NCBI RefSeq assembly: GCF_001591665.1
Contig: NZ_BCVI01000007.1
Location: 19,013-83,012, forward strand
Direction: 5' to 3'
DNA: 64,000 bases
DNA from: Neobacillus soli NBRC 102451
GTDB lineage: Bacteria > Bacillota > Bacilli > Bacillales > Cytobacillaceae
Of this stretch, positions 41,687 through 50,698 are shown one piece after another. Under the pieces are notes generated by a model. That model saw only the letters and a program-made list of their open reading frames with translations. It was not told the origin of the DNA and ran no database searches. Numbering within the stretch: position 1 is the first letter of the stretch; each line of letters starts with the position of its first letter. Made by a program: the position numbers and the translations under genes.

Positions 41687-42418
41687 TTAAATGGTTGTTC
41701 GATCACCATAATTTTTCCTAATGGAATGCACGATGAATGTACCCAAAAAGATTGCGATTAGGATACTAAAGAATATGAAATCATCCAAACGGAATCCGAA
41801 TGCGGCAGTAATCATTTTTATACCAATACTGGCAATTAAGACAAAGGCAGTTGTTTCAAATTCTGGTACCTTTTCAATTAATGCCAGGAATAATTGAGCT
41901 GCTCCGCGCATCATTAAGATTCCAAGCACACCACCTAAAAATAATACCCATACTTGATTTGATACACCGAATGCTGCAATCACACTATCAAAGCTAAAGG
42001 CGATGTCCATTAACTCAACTGTCAAAACAGTTCGCCAAAAACTGACTTTTTTATTTTGGACCTCGTCTTCTTCTTCATTTTTCTTAATAAAGTTTTGAAA
42101 AACGATCCAGAGCAGATAGTGACCGCAGACAATTTTTATCCATGCAATATTTATGATGGAAACCCCTAAACCAATCGCTACGATACGAAAAAAATAAGCA
42201 CCAAAAATCCCATAGAATAATGCTTTCTTTCGCTGATCTTTCGGCAGGTGTTTCACCATAACCGCTAAAACAATGGCGTTATCGGCGGATAATAATCCCT
42301 CAAGAATAATAAGTGTACCAATGACTCCCCAGCTGGCGGGATTAGAAAATACTTTTTCAAAAGCCTCTAATGAAAAAAAAGTACTATAACTATTGAATAT
42401 TTCCTGTAGGAACTCCAT
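41687..42418 (-). CDS. TerC family membrane protein (YceF/YkoY-like)
   Basis: 243 aa with seven helices and the acidic TerC motifs LEGLLSADNAIVLAVMV and VELMDIAFSFDSVIAAFG. Bacillus relatives (YceF, YkoY; MeeF/MeeY) export manganese or load metal on secreted proteins. No manganese riboswitch was found upstream. ATG 42418 preceded by GGGGAGAAAGGAAGACGA. Single gene. Confidence 0.87.
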   Translation of the reverse strand: MEFLQEIFNSYSTFFSLEAFEKVFSNPASWGVIGTLIILEGLLSADNAIVLAVMVKHLPKDQRKKALFYGIFGAYFFRIVAIGLGVSIINIAWIKIVCGHYLLWIVFQNFIKKNEEEDEVQNKKVSFWRTVLTVELMDIAFSFDSVIAAFGVSNQVWVLFLGGVLGILMMRGAAQLFLALIEKVPEFETTAFVLIASIGIKMITAAFGFRLDDFIFFSILIAIFLGTFIVHSIRKNYGDRTTI

Positions 42419-42559
42419 TCGTCTTCCTTTCTCCCCTTTAAATGGTTTATTTACTTCCCTTGCCCTGGCTTGTCCTCTTATGATGATTTCACTTATCGGT
42501 GTTTGGTCATCCTAATCTAAATGTATGTAAGGTTCATGAATATATGAATGAAAACCTTC

Positions 42560-42823
42560 TTAAAACGCAAGCCAAGATAGATAAATACACAGAATGGCGG
42601 CAGTAAGGAGAATGATCATTGTTACAAGATTCCTTCGAAATTTAATACCATACGCACAAAAGAAAATAGCTGCAGCAAATTTGGAAATACTTCGAAAATA
42701 AGCTTGATTCGAGAAAAATGAACTGCTGAAAATAATCGAAATAAGCAAAGTTGTAGAAATTAGTATTTTAAACCACCAAGGCTCATTTAAGAATTGCTTA
42801 ATCATAAATGTGATCCGCTGCAT
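42560..42823 (-). CDS. Small membrane protein, 87 aa
   Basis: Three predicted helices (WFKILISTTLLISIIFSSSF; KFAAAIFFCAYGI; VTMIILLTAAILCIYLSWL) with basic connecting loops. ATG 42823 (MQRITFMIKQFL) has GGAGGG about 12 nt upstream; the frame could instead start at 42862 with a weaker site, giving 100 aa. Function unknown. Confidence 0.6.
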   Translation of the reverse strand: MQRITFMIKQFLNEPWWFKILISTTLLISIIFSSSFFSNQAYFRSISKFAAAIFFCAYGIKFRRNLVTMIILLTAAILCIYLSWLAF

Positions 42824-42873
42824 GTCGGTTGTTACTCCCTCCAAGAAACTATTAAATTTCATTTCTTATCAAA

Positions 42874-42902
42874 AAAGAATGGCCGATATGCAGCCATTCT
42901 TT
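42874..42902. terminator. Terminator, AAAGAATGGC / GCCATTCTTT
   Basis: 10-bp perfect stem; minus-strand tail TTTTTTG ends the 35-aa gene. Confidence 0.7.
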
Positions 42903-42938
42903 AACTAATTTTTTTTCATCGGTAATGTGCATTAATGA

Positions 42939-43046
42939 TTATTTTTTCGGCATTCTCGACAACTTAATGAAAACTCCCAAACCCGCAAAAAAGAATCCTA
43001 AACAGAATAAACTACCTGGACTTCCCCAAACAATATCATTGATCAC
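42939..43046 (-). CDS. 35-aa small membrane protein
   Basis: GTG 43046 with GGGGG 7 nt upstream; product opens INDIVWGSPGSLFCLGFFFA and ends LSRMPKK: one Gly-rich membrane helix and a basic tail. The terminator at 42874-42902 lies right behind it. The sequence style is that of small conserved Bacillus membrane proteins, but the family is not identified. Confidence 0.5.
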   Translation of the reverse strand: MINDIVWGSPGSLFCLGFFFAGLGVFIKLSRMPKK

Positions 43047-43164
43047 ATTAAATACCCCCACTATATGTAATTACAGTACTATTTTACCATGTATACCGAA
43101 TTATTAGGTATTTTCTTTTTAATATAGAGTGACTATTACAGTCACCCCCATTATCTTCATAACT

Positions 43165-43347
43165 TTATAATCCCTTGAAAAATAGAGCACAAATAGCTAA
43201 AATGATTAATCCAATAACGATAAATGGACCGACACCTGTGCTATATACAATGTAAATGGTAATGTGGCGAAAAGCATTCACAATTAGATATAGGAATAAA
43301 ACAACAGACAAAAAAGTGATTAGAGGCATATTTTTATTTCTTTTCAA
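43165..43347 (-). CDS. 60-aa small membrane protein
   Basis: Two helices (PLITFLSVVLFLYLIVNAF and GPFIVIGLIILAICALFF) joined by an ITIYIVYSTG loop; TTG start at 43347 with AGGGG about 12 nt upstream. Function unknown. It has no close partner. Confidence 0.55.
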   Translation of the reverse strand: MKRNKNMPLITFLSVVLFLYLIVNAFRHITIYIVYSTGVGPFIVIGLIILAICALFFKGL

Positions 43348-43567
43348 AAATGCCAGCCCCTTTGTGGAAGCTCATTAACAAATAAGGAAAAGGAATCCAA
43401 ATAATAATAGGTTCGTCATTTTTCAAGTGTTATAGCTTTACTTTTATAAATTAAAGTCCGTTAATAAATCTATGTTTTCCACATCTTGTCTTATTCTAAA
43501 GGATAAATTATTTTTTCTTCAATGTACCTTTGGAACAACCTGTAACTGAGCGGTAATATAGGATGCT

Positions 43568-44776
43568 CTACTTTACAGGTGAAACCTTTCTCTTCCTAGC
43601 ACTGTTTAAATCATTCGCATTCCAATACGCCATGCCAGTTGCTACCAAAAGTAGCACCCCAGTCACAATAAATACACTTTGGATGGGGAAAATCCCACCA
43701 AGGAAGCCTCCAATCATCGGACCTGTCATCCCGCCGATTTGGTTGGCCGTTTGGTTCAAACTAAATGCCCTGCCGCGGAAGTCATCCGGGGTTGACTTGA
43801 CTACAAGACCATTTAAAGCCGGGTAAACCGCACAGAAGAATATTCCAAACACAAAGCGGATCATCGAAAATCCCCAAATTTGACTGAACAGAATTTGCGC
43901 TAATGTTCCAAGGCCGCCACCTAATAACCCAATAAATAGAACGCGTTGGAATCCTACTTTGTCAGCCCACTTCCCCCAAACAGGAGCAAATAAGGCACTT
44001 GCGATTCCGGGAAGCGAGAACACAACACCGGCTAATAAGGAAGCCTTATCAGTAGAACCACCCAGTTTCACGATATATAAAGGAAGCACTGGTTCAATCG
44101 TCATGACCGAACAACTAGTTACGACCGTGAGAATAAGGACAAGCATGAACGGACGATTGTTGAGTGCAATTTTAAAGTCATTTTTAACAGAGCCCTTTTC
44201 CTTGCTCGGCGTAAAATTTTCCTCGATTACCCAAAAAATAATCAGGAGGGTCGAGAAGAAAACGATGATGCCTGCACTGGCAAATGCCCATCGATTCCCA
44301 ACAAGGTGAGCAATCCCACCGCCCAATAAGGGTCCAAGGATCCCGCCTGATGCCGACGCGGAAGATATCAAAGAAAGTGCATAGCCCACCTTATTACTGG
44401 GCGTATTAGTACCAATCAGAGCGATTGCACCAGGAATAAATCCACTTAATAATCCCTGCATGAGTCGTAATCCTAATATTTGATAGGGATTCGTAACAAA
44501 AGCCATTAACGTATAGATAATAAAGAGGGCAAATCCTGCCCGAACAATCATCGGTTTTCTGCCATATTTATCGGCCATTCTCCCCCAAAACGGCGAGGCA
44601 ATCGCTCCGGCAAAAAAAGCCGAACTAAATAATAGGCCTGACCACAACTCCGTATGTTCGTTCACACCAATTTGCAGAAGGAAAATTGGCAAAAAGGGAA
44701 TAACCATGGAAAAGCTCGCTGCTGTAAAAAAGACCCCAATCCAAAGTACCCATAAATTACGTTTCCACCTTAGCAC
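43568..44776 (-). CDS. MFS multidrug efflux transporter, DHA1 (MdtG-like)
   Basis: 402 aa from GTG 44776 (VLRWKRNLWVLWIGVF, ribosome site GGGAG 10 nt upstream), matching the usual start of MdtG-like proteins; the frame extends to ATG 44839 without a good site. Twelve helices, motif A FWGRMADKYGRKPMI repeated in the second half (VWGKWADKVGFQRV). Proton antiporter for drugs; spectrum unknown. Upstream gap carries array 2. Confidence 0.85.
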   Translation of the reverse strand: MLRWKRNLWVLWIGVFFTAASFSMVIPFLPIFLLQIGVNEHTELWSGLLFSSAFFAGAIASPFWGRMADKYGRKPMIVRAGFALFIIYTLMAFVTNPYQILGLRLMQGLLSGFIPGAIALIGTNTPSNKVGYALSLISSASASGGILGPLLGGGIAHLVGNRWAFASAGIIVFFSTLLIIFWVIEENFTPSKEKGSVKNDFKIALNNRPFMLVLILTVVTSCSVMTIEPVLPLYIVKLGGSTDKASLLAGVVFSLPGIASALFAPVWGKWADKVGFQRVLFIGLLGGGLGTLAQILFSQIWGFSMIRFVFGIFFCAVYPALNGLVVKSTPDDFRGRAFSLNQTANQIGGMTGPMIGGFLGGIFPIQSVFIVTGVLLLVATGMAYWNANDLNSARKRKVSPVK

Positions 44777-44839
44777 GCTGTTCCATCTCCCAAATGATTG
44801 ATCAAAGAATTGATAATCTATATCTTTTCCTATAATCAT

Positions 44840-45024
44840 TTTTTCTTTTGTTTGTTAATAATAGCATAATGTTCATTTATTTTCATTTCCGAAATATTCG
44901 ATTATCGAAACGAAGTGGGTGGAATAAGAGAATCATTAAGTATAATGACCTGTTATTTCGCATGTTTTTCAATACCAAATTCACAGCGTGCATATCAGAT
45001 ATTAATCAATTTTATGGGCTTTTA
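44840..45024. other. Gap upstream of the MdtG-like gene
   Basis: AT-rich, no gene supported; leads into the 52-bp array 2. Confidence 0.5.
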
Positions 45025-45224
45025 TTAAAGACATTTTGCTAGTTTCCTTGGCGAGTTTTGTCCTTAATAACCCTCATTAAAGACATTTTGCTAGCTTCCT
45101 TGGTGAGTTGTGTCCTTAATAACCCTTATTAAAGACATTTTGCTAGTTTCCTTGGTGAGTTTTGTTCTTAATAACCCTCATTAAGGACATTTCACTAGTT
45201 TCCTTGGTGAGAGTTATTTCCCTT
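45025..45224. repeat. Array 2: four units of a different 52-bp hairpin repeat
   Basis: TTAAAGACA-type starts at 45025, 45077, 45129 and 45181, exactly 52 bp apart. Each junction is TGTCCTTAAT-AACCCTC-ATTAAAGACA: 10-nt arms around 7 nt, then a 25-nt spacer (TTTTGCTAGTTTCC... ). Same plan as array 1 but unrelated arm sequence. The fourth unit decays after about 44 bp. Confidence 0.9.
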
Positions 45225-45278
45225 TAGTCATCCTACTTTAAATAAGTATATTGCCTCTGTTAATACGAACCAAAAAAT

Positions 45279-45319
45279 CCCCTAAACTATAGAGGTATAC
45301 CTCCAAATTTAAGGGAAAG
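45279..45319 (-). terminator. Terminator of the MFS gene at 45339
   Basis: Minus strand CCCTTAAA / TTTAGGGG outer stem and GGAGGTATACCTC inner palindrome, followed by ATTTTTT. Confidence 0.65.
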
Positions 45320-45338
45320 GGATGCACTGAAGCGCCTG

Positions 45339-46646
45339 TCAGTCATCAATTTGATTACCCCGGGACCAGACTACGACTGGGATAAGCAGCAGTGAAAGGA
45401 CTCCTCCTGCAAGTGAAAGTGCTGTATAACTGGAATGAGCTACGACCATACCAGAAAGTGCTCCACCCGATGCCCCTGCCAAAGCAATCAAGACATCAAC
45501 AGATCCTTGTGTCTTTGCCCGATTCGACAGGTTCGTTGCATCCACGATGAGCGCTGTACCGCTAATAAAGCCAAAGTTCCAACCAAGACCGAGCAAAGCG
45601 AGAGCAATGATAAGGACTAACAAAGAGTCAGCAGGGGCAACAGCAGCTAGAACACCCGCAGCAAGGAGAATGGCACCTGAAACGATAGCCATTGTCGTTC
45701 GACCAAACTTATCTGCGAGGAAACCGGTTACGAGGGATGGCAGGTACATGGCACCAATATGGAAGCCTATTACCAGGCCAACCTCTTTTAAGCCAAATCC
45801 ATGATGCCTCATGTGTACAGGTGTCATTGTCATGATTGAAACCATAACAATCTGAGTTAAGACCATGATTGTGACCCCAACAACAATTCCACGCTTATTT
45901 ATCGTGAGTTTGCCAGATTTCTCTTTTATAACATTACCCACACCCGCTCTTTGCACATATGCAATGGCTTTCGCCACAACGAGAGGATCCGGGCGAAGTA
46001 ATACTAGTAGTACCAAACCAGCAAGGATGAAGGCCGCAGCTGCCAGAATGAATGGACCTGCTAGAGCTGGGACTCCAATTTTTAGTGCGAATCTGCCCAT
46101 TACCGCAACTAAGTTGGGACCTGCGACCGCCCCCAAGGTAGTTGATACCATGGCGATACTGATTGCTGTTGCCCGCTGTCTAGCATTTGCCAGGTCTGTC
46201 CCCGCATATCGTGCTTGCAAGTTGGTTGCCGTTCCAGCTCCATAGATTAATAGGGAAGCAAAAAGAAGGATAATATTATTAGTTACGGCTGAAATGACTA
46301 CTCCGACTCCGCCAATACCACCTGTCAAAAATCCTGCTGCGAGTCCTGCACGCCGTCCAAACCGTTGGGAGAGCCGCCCTACAAGTAATGCAGCTATAGC
46401 AGAACCCAAAGTGATCAACGCAACCGGTACCCCGGCAAAACTATCTGTACCCAGCATATCTTGTGCAAGAAGTGCCCCAACAGTTACACCGGCCGCTAGT
46501 CCGGCACCGCCAAATATTTGTGAAATAACAACAATGATTAACGTCCGTCGATATAACTGCCGCTGCTTTTCTGGTGAATCAATATAACTTTGTAACCATG
46601 TCGGCTGTCTTTCTAAAGCTCTTGCATCATCAGGGGTATGTGGCAT
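45339..46646 (-). CDS. MFS transporter
   Basis: 435 aa with 12 helices; motif A VGRLSQRFGRRAGLAAG and its second-half copy FLADKFGRTTMAIV. Very rich in Ala/Gly/Val, with more GC codons than the neighbouring genes. AAAGGAGCC lies 7 nt before ATG 46646. Substrate unknown; related to YcaD/DHA1-type permeases. The composition suggests acquisition from a higher-GC relative. Confidence 0.82.
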   Translation of the reverse strand: MPHTPDDARALERQPTWLQSYIDSPEKQRQLYRRTLIIVVISQIFGGAGLAAGVTVGALLAQDMLGTDSFAGVPVALITLGSAIAALLVGRLSQRFGRRAGLAAGFLTGGIGGVGVVISAVTNNIILLFASLLIYGAGTATNLQARYAGTDLANARQRATAISIAMVSTTLGAVAGPNLVAVMGRFALKIGVPALAGPFILAAAAFILAGLVLLVLLRPDPLVVAKAIAYVQRAGVGNVIKEKSGKLTINKRGIVVGVTIMVLTQIVMVSIMTMTPVHMRHHGFGLKEVGLVIGFHIGAMYLPSLVTGFLADKFGRTTMAIVSGAILLAAGVLAAVAPADSLLVLIIALALLGLGWNFGFISGTALIVDATNLSNRAKTQGSVDVLIALAGASGGALSGMVVAHSSYTALSLAGGVLSLLLIPVVVWSRGNQIDD

Positions 46647-46690
46647 TACTTAGGGCTCCTTTCTTGGGCATATTAGGACATACCATCAAA

Positions 46691-47044
46691 TCAATCATTT
46701 TTTTGATGATAGCCATGGTCTCCATATGGCTGAACCTGATCTAGCCATTTTTCCTCAAGCTTTCGCAGTTCTTCTTTCTCATCAAAATATCCCGTTTCCT
46801 TCTTTTTAAGGATTTCTAGTACTTCAATTTCAAAGGCATCCTTACCATATTCCAGCCATTCTTCTTGAAGCTCCTTATTTCTATTCCCGCCTGTATCAAG
46901 CATGAATTTCAACCCATTTAACGTTTTCAAATTCTTCGTACTTCCAATAAAGATCTTGTGATTTTTCGTGTTTTTGATTTGATAAATCCCCGCTTCAATC
47001 GGTGTTTCTTTATATAACTGCTTCAGTTCTTTTTTTCGGTCCAT
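46691..47044 (-). CDS. GIY-YIG nuclease family protein
   Basis: 117 aa. GIYQIKNTKNHKIFIGST with the second motif as FIG instead of YIG, then a helix EEWLEYGKDAFEIEVLEIL. This fits the short stand-alone GIY-YIG proteins of Firmicutes (YhbQ-like, and the LuxR-associated type). ATG 47044 has GGTGGG upstream. Located 23 nt after the DUF2087 gene on the same strand, likely co-transcribed. Confidence 0.8.
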   Translation of the reverse strand: MDRKKELKQLYKETPIEAGIYQIKNTKNHKIFIGSTKNLKTLNGLKFMLDTGGNRNKELQEEWLEYGKDAFEIEVLEILKKKETGYFDEKEELRKLEEKWLDQVQPYGDHGYHQKND

Positions 47045-47067
47045 TTTAATACCCACCATTCTAAAAT

Positions 47068-47823
47068 TTACTTTTTCAACCAGTATTCGCTTCCATCCGG
47101 CATTCGGTCTAAAAATCCATATTCAATCAAATACCTTCTTATTAATGCATAATCATCATGAAAGGGCATCAAAGCTTGATTTAAATCCTTTTCATCATAC
47201 GTTCTCTCTCTATTTAAATGCTTGACAATCTCGCTTAAGACCACAAGCTTTTGCTTCTCTTTCAACGGGAACTTCCTTAGCCTTCCTCCCATTCCATCAG
47301 GAAAGTATTTCTTCACAATTTCCGCTCGTTCCACTTGGGTAATATTGTATCGCTCATCTAGCATCTTAGCTGTTTTAGGAACTGGTATAAATATTGGAGC
47401 ATGTTTGTCTTTTTCTTTTAAAAGTTCCATGATTGTCAAGAATGTTTTCGCCTGCCGTTCCTTCTCCTTAAGGGCAAACCGGTGATGCCTAATTGTCGAG
47501 GCACTGCCTATCCCGGTTATCATTTGCACTTCTGCATCATTTTTACCTTGATAAAATAAACGAAGGAGATGATTCTGATGGTCAGTCAGCCCAGTGAATT
47601 TTTTATTAAGTCCAATTAGATAACCAAAAACCGAATCATGGGTATTTTCAATATGAATCTTCATAAACCTTTCGGCCTCATAAAGAATCCCATCGTGCGG
47701 GTAAATAATCCCCTTCTCCACTTTTTCACCGCACAAAAGGCATGTATAAAAATCAGATTCCTCCATAAATCCCTGTTTAAGCCCTTCAATCGAAGCATTC
47801 CAAAAAAGTTCCGAAAGCTCCAT
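47068..47823 (-). CDS. HTH regulator with C-terminal DUF2087
   Basis: 251 aa. N-terminus has CLLC (about residues 28-31) and HIENTH, a small zinc finger; a LuxR-like HTH follows (LTDHQNHLLRLFYQGKNDAE, VQMITGIGSASTIRHH); the last 80 residues are DUF2087 (YFPDGMGGRLRKFPLKEKQK ... MPDGSEYWLKK). DUF2087 is usually found in transcriptional regulators. Start ATG 47823 with GGGAGG 11 nt upstream. Pairs with the GIY-YIG gene. Confidence 0.82.
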   Translation of the reverse strand: MELSELFWNASIEGLKQGFMEESDFYTCLLCGEKVEKGIIYPHDGILYEAERFMKIHIENTHDSVFGYLIGLNKKFTGLTDHQNHLLRLFYQGKNDAEVQMITGIGSASTIRHHRFALKEKERQAKTFLTIMELLKEKDKHAPIFIPVPKTAKMLDERYNITQVERAEIVKKYFPDGMGGRLRKFPLKEKQKLVVLSEIVKHLNRERTYDEKDLNQALMPFHDDYALIRRYLIEYGFLDRMPDGSEYWLKK

Positions 47824-47835
47824 TCCTACAAACAC

Positions 47836-48176
47836 CTCCCATTAATATCACGAAGTTATAAACATATAATAAATTTGTTTGCTTATTCATCAACACATTA
47901 AAATAAAGTTTATTGGTTGTCAATAAAATAAATATGTTAATTAAAAACATGTTTCCATTTGTCATTGGTTGTCTGCCCAAATAAAGTAGTCAATTTCATG
48001 GGATTGGGTAATTAATTAATCCATCCGGCTTCGGACACCGGGACATACGTATAGTCACTTTAAAGATATTTTATTAATAAAGTCCAAAATTCACCTGAAA
48101 ACTATAATTACTTAGCATTTATGTATATACAACCGAAACAAAAGTATAAAAAATTCGTCAATGATATTAGAGGCGG
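47836..48176. other. AT-rich intergenic gap
   Basis: 340 nt. Contains two copies of ATTGGTTGTC (about 47914 and 47965) and one small hairpin (CCGG...CCGG near 48023-48040). No gene with a credible ribosome site. Confidence 0.5.
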
Positions 48177-48185
48177 GTGGGTGCG

Positions 48186-48890
48186 ATGAGGAAAATATCG
48201 AGCTTGTTCATTTTACTAATGATGATCTTAACAGGCTGTCAAACAGGCACATTAAATCATCAAACAGTCATTGATTGGATAGATTTCATTAAGTGGAATG
48301 GAAAAATGTATGATGGGATTTATACTGGGGCTTTAGCCGATGAAAAATACATTGGCGAAAAACTTGGCGAGGTCAACTTTAAAGTAGCCGATAATATCAC
48401 GGATACCGATTATAAAATTAAAAATGGAGATGCTGCCTTCCATGAAAAAGGAACAAACTTTTTTACCATAAAAGGGTCCCCTAATTTAATCGCTGTAAAA
48501 TCTTTCCGGGCCATTAATGGCTACGCAATATACTATTCAAGAGATGATTCAGGGTACAAATGGCAATTTAAAAACATGCCAATCGAAAAAGTAAATAGAG
48601 TTGAAATTTATCCAGCATATACATCAGAAGCCCCCGAACGAATAGCGGAAATAAAAAATCCTGAACAAATTTCCCATTTCCTTCAGATTTTAAAAGATAG
48701 TAAAGAATCCCCAAACTTCGAGCCAAACACGGAAAAAGGTGACCCTGATTATTATTACATGGTCCTGTACACCGTGGATCCAGTTGCCTACAAGTTTGAT
48801 CTGCTCTTTGATGGCCACACTTACTATTGGTATCTGGCGGAACCGTCCATTTTATCTAATGATATACAAGCTTTTTTCCCAAAAAAATAA
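48186..48890 (+). CDS. Hypothetical lipoprotein, 234 aa
   Basis: Lipobox LTGC (Cys18). The mature protein is beta-rich with YGIYTGALADEKYIGEKLG-like start and ends near YYWYLAEPSILSNDI; it recalls YfmB/DUF-type Bacillus lipoproteins that read a peptide ligand, but no family is certain. GGTGGG lies 4 nt before ATG 48186; GTG at 48177 is an alternative. Function unknown. Confidence 0.72.
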   Translation: MRKISSLFILLMMILTGCQTGTLNHQTVIDWIDFIKWNGKMYDGIYTGALADEKYIGEKLGEVNFKVADNITDTDYKIKNGDAAFHEKGTNFFTIKGSPNLIAVKSFRAINGYAIYYSRDDSGYKWQFKNMPIEKVNRVEIYPAYTSEAPERIAEIKNPEQISHFLQILKDSKESPNFEPNTEKGDPDYYYMVLYTVDPVAYKFDLLFDGHTYYWYLAEPSILSNDIQAFFPKK

Positions 48891-48986
48891 TGCTATGCAG
48901 GGGTGCACTATCAACTAAAGCCAGGATGAATACCCCTGGCCTTTTCCAATTCTTTCAACCCCACTTTTAATTCCCTTAGGAAACTT

Positions 48987-50015
48987 TTACGTGAAGTATT
49001 CCAATTTAGCATGGGGAAAAAACTTTTCCATATAGGAATAAAGATGACTTTTTATATCCTCTTCTTCCTCTTTTTGATAAATATATTTGCCTATTCCGTA
49101 TTTCCCCCATTTATATCTTCTTGCCGACTCATCTAATTCTAATTTCGTCATAGGGTAATTTTTTTCAATTACCCTTTTAGCTGGTTTAGTGAACCGGTGT
49201 TGAATAAACTCAAATGTAATATCCTTCCGCGCTTCCATCGGTAATTCATCATCGAGGCGCTCAAACATATGATAGTAGCCATCCTGCCACCCTTCATGCA
49301 GGTAGATCGGTGCCACGATAAATCCCAGCGGATATCCCGCCCTAGCCACTTTCCCAGCGGCCTCGATTCTTTTAGCTAAAGGTGAGGTACCCGGTTCAAA
49401 ATTCTTTATGACATAATCGGCATTTACACTAAATCTGAATCTCGTTTTTCCATTATGTTTCGCATCGAGTAAATGATCAACGTGATGAAATTTAGTGACA
49501 AAGCGCAGCTTTCCAAGCTCAGAATTCCCGAAGTGTTCAATCGCCCGCTTTAAGGTATGTGTCAAATGATCGATTCCGACAATATCAGATGTACAAGATG
49601 CTTCAAATCTTGTGATTTCCGGTGCACGTTCCTCCATATATTGGTCAGCAGCTTCCAAAATATCGTTCACATTTACGTATGTACGAATGTAAGGCTTCGT
49701 TCCCATCGTCGTTTGCAAATAACAATAATGACAATGTCCCATACAGCCCGTTGCAAACGGAATTGCATATTCTGCTGAAGGCTTTGATGTATCAAACTTA
49801 AGGGTTTTACGAATGCCCACAACCAGTGTAGACTTTGCAATCCTGTACCTTTGAAAATCATTGTCACCTGGAAGGTTTCTTATTTGATTATGTGAGGTGG
49901 TATAGCGAATTTCCACATCCATTTTTTCAAATTTTTCTTTTAGCTCTACCCCAAGCGGGTAATCCAACGCTTTTGGTTCAAAATATACAAGTTGAGGAGT
50001 AAACGGTTTATTCAT
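48987..50015 (-). CDS. splB: Spore photoproduct lyase SplB
   Basis: 342 aa radical-SAM enzyme. Iron-sulfur Cys91, Cys95 and Cys98 (GCMGHCHYC) and the catalytic Cys141 (EASCTSD) are at the same positions as in B. subtilis SplB. It repairs 5-thyminyl-5,6-dihydrothymine in germinating spores. It lies 14 nt after splA in the usual splAB operon, transcribed in the forespore (SigG) in B. subtilis. Confidence 0.95.
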   Translation of the reverse strand: MNKPFTPQLVYFEPKALDYPLGVELKEKFEKMDVEIRYTTSHNQIRNLPGDNDFQRYRIAKSTLVVGIRKTLKFDTSKPSAEYAIPFATGCMGHCHYCYLQTTMGTKPYIRTYVNVNDILEAADQYMEERAPEITRFEASCTSDIVGIDHLTHTLKRAIEHFGNSELGKLRFVTKFHHVDHLLDAKHNGKTRFRFSVNADYVIKNFEPGTSPLAKRIEAAGKVARAGYPLGFIVAPIYLHEGWQDGYYHMFERLDDELPMEARKDITFEFIQHRFTKPAKRVIEKNYPMTKLELDESARRYKWGKYGIGKYIYQKEEEEDIKSHLYSYMEKFFPHAKLEYFT

Positions 50016-50029
50016 GTCAGTACCCCATT

Positions 50030-50281
50030 CTATTCATACCCAAAATACTCCTGGTAGACCTTCATTGCATCAGCCTCACTTGAATAAACAGCCATTTCAT
50101 TTGTTAAAGGATAATACGTCTCATAAAGGAATATGGCCAATTCACCGGGATTCTCCGGATTATTGACTACTGCTGCCGCCTGGACATTTGCAACATCCTG
50201 TGTATGTGGGTTTCGATAAAAAACGTAGACAACATCCCCGGGATTGTATTGATTATAATCATTAGTTAATTCCACTAGCAT
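50030..50281 (-). CDS. splA: SplA, TRAP-like regulator of splAB
   Basis: 83 aa from ATG 50281: MLVELTNDYNQYNPGDVVYV, a compact beta protein with NPHTQDVANVQAAAV; matches the TRAP-like SplA proteins thought to limit splB expression. GGACGG lies close to the start. Upstream gene of splB. Confidence 0.9.
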   Translation of the reverse strand: MLVELTNDYNQYNPGDVVYVFYRNPHTQDVANVQAAAVVNNPENPGELAIFLYETYYPLTNEMAVYSSEADAMKVYQEYFGYE

Positions 50282-50344
50282 CACCGTCCTTATTATCTTT
50301 CAAAAAATAATTTCATCATGAAAAAACGGTATATTATGGAAATA

Positions 50345-50515
50345 TTATGTTAAAGATGAATCTTTCGTTGTATTTGTTAGTGTTTTTGCATTTTCATCCA
50401 TCTCTCCGTAACCTGTTACATTTCCGGCATGTTTTTCATGATATTTTGAGCCTGAACCAGGTTGAGTAGCGGATTGATCTAATTGTCTTTCATTATTATT
50501 TTGTAGTTTTGGCAA
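50345..50515 (-). CDS. Small hydrophilic protein, 56 aa
   Basis: TTG start with AGGAGGTG 6 nt upstream. MPKLQNNNERQLDQSATQPG, then KYHEKHAGNVTGYGEMDENA and a Thr-rich tail. Asn/Gln/Thr-rich, soluble. Located 64 nt upstream of splA on the same strand. Such short Asn-rich proteins are often spore constituents; assignment is inference. Confidence 0.55.
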   Translation of the reverse strand: MPKLQNNNERQLDQSATQPGSGSKYHEKHAGNVTGYGEMDENAKTLTNTTKDSSLT

Positions 50516-50698
50516 TGGAATCACCTCCTATGTCCCTTAGGATTTGTAAAATTGGTGAAGTTATTCGGGTCCTGGAAAATAGAAATTCTTTTACATACCA
50601 ATTTCTCTTTTTTATAAATAATCGCACTTAAAGAAGGTATTTTATTCATTGGTTGGTTAAAAATAGTAACAAACATACTTATTAGGAGTGAATGGTGA

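Noticed and set aside
42925..43107. 60-codon plus-strand frame
   Set aside because: Opposite to the 35-aa minus-strand gene, which has the better ribosome site and terminator.
45865..46245. Plus-strand frames opposite the MFS gene (also 45547-45804, 46294-46587)
   Set aside because: Ala/Pro/Thr-rich shadows of a high-GC antisense gene; no ribosome site.
47786..47980. 64-codon minus-strand frame in the 47.8 kb gap
   Set aside because: Overlaps the DUF2087 start region and has no Shine-Dalgarno sequence.
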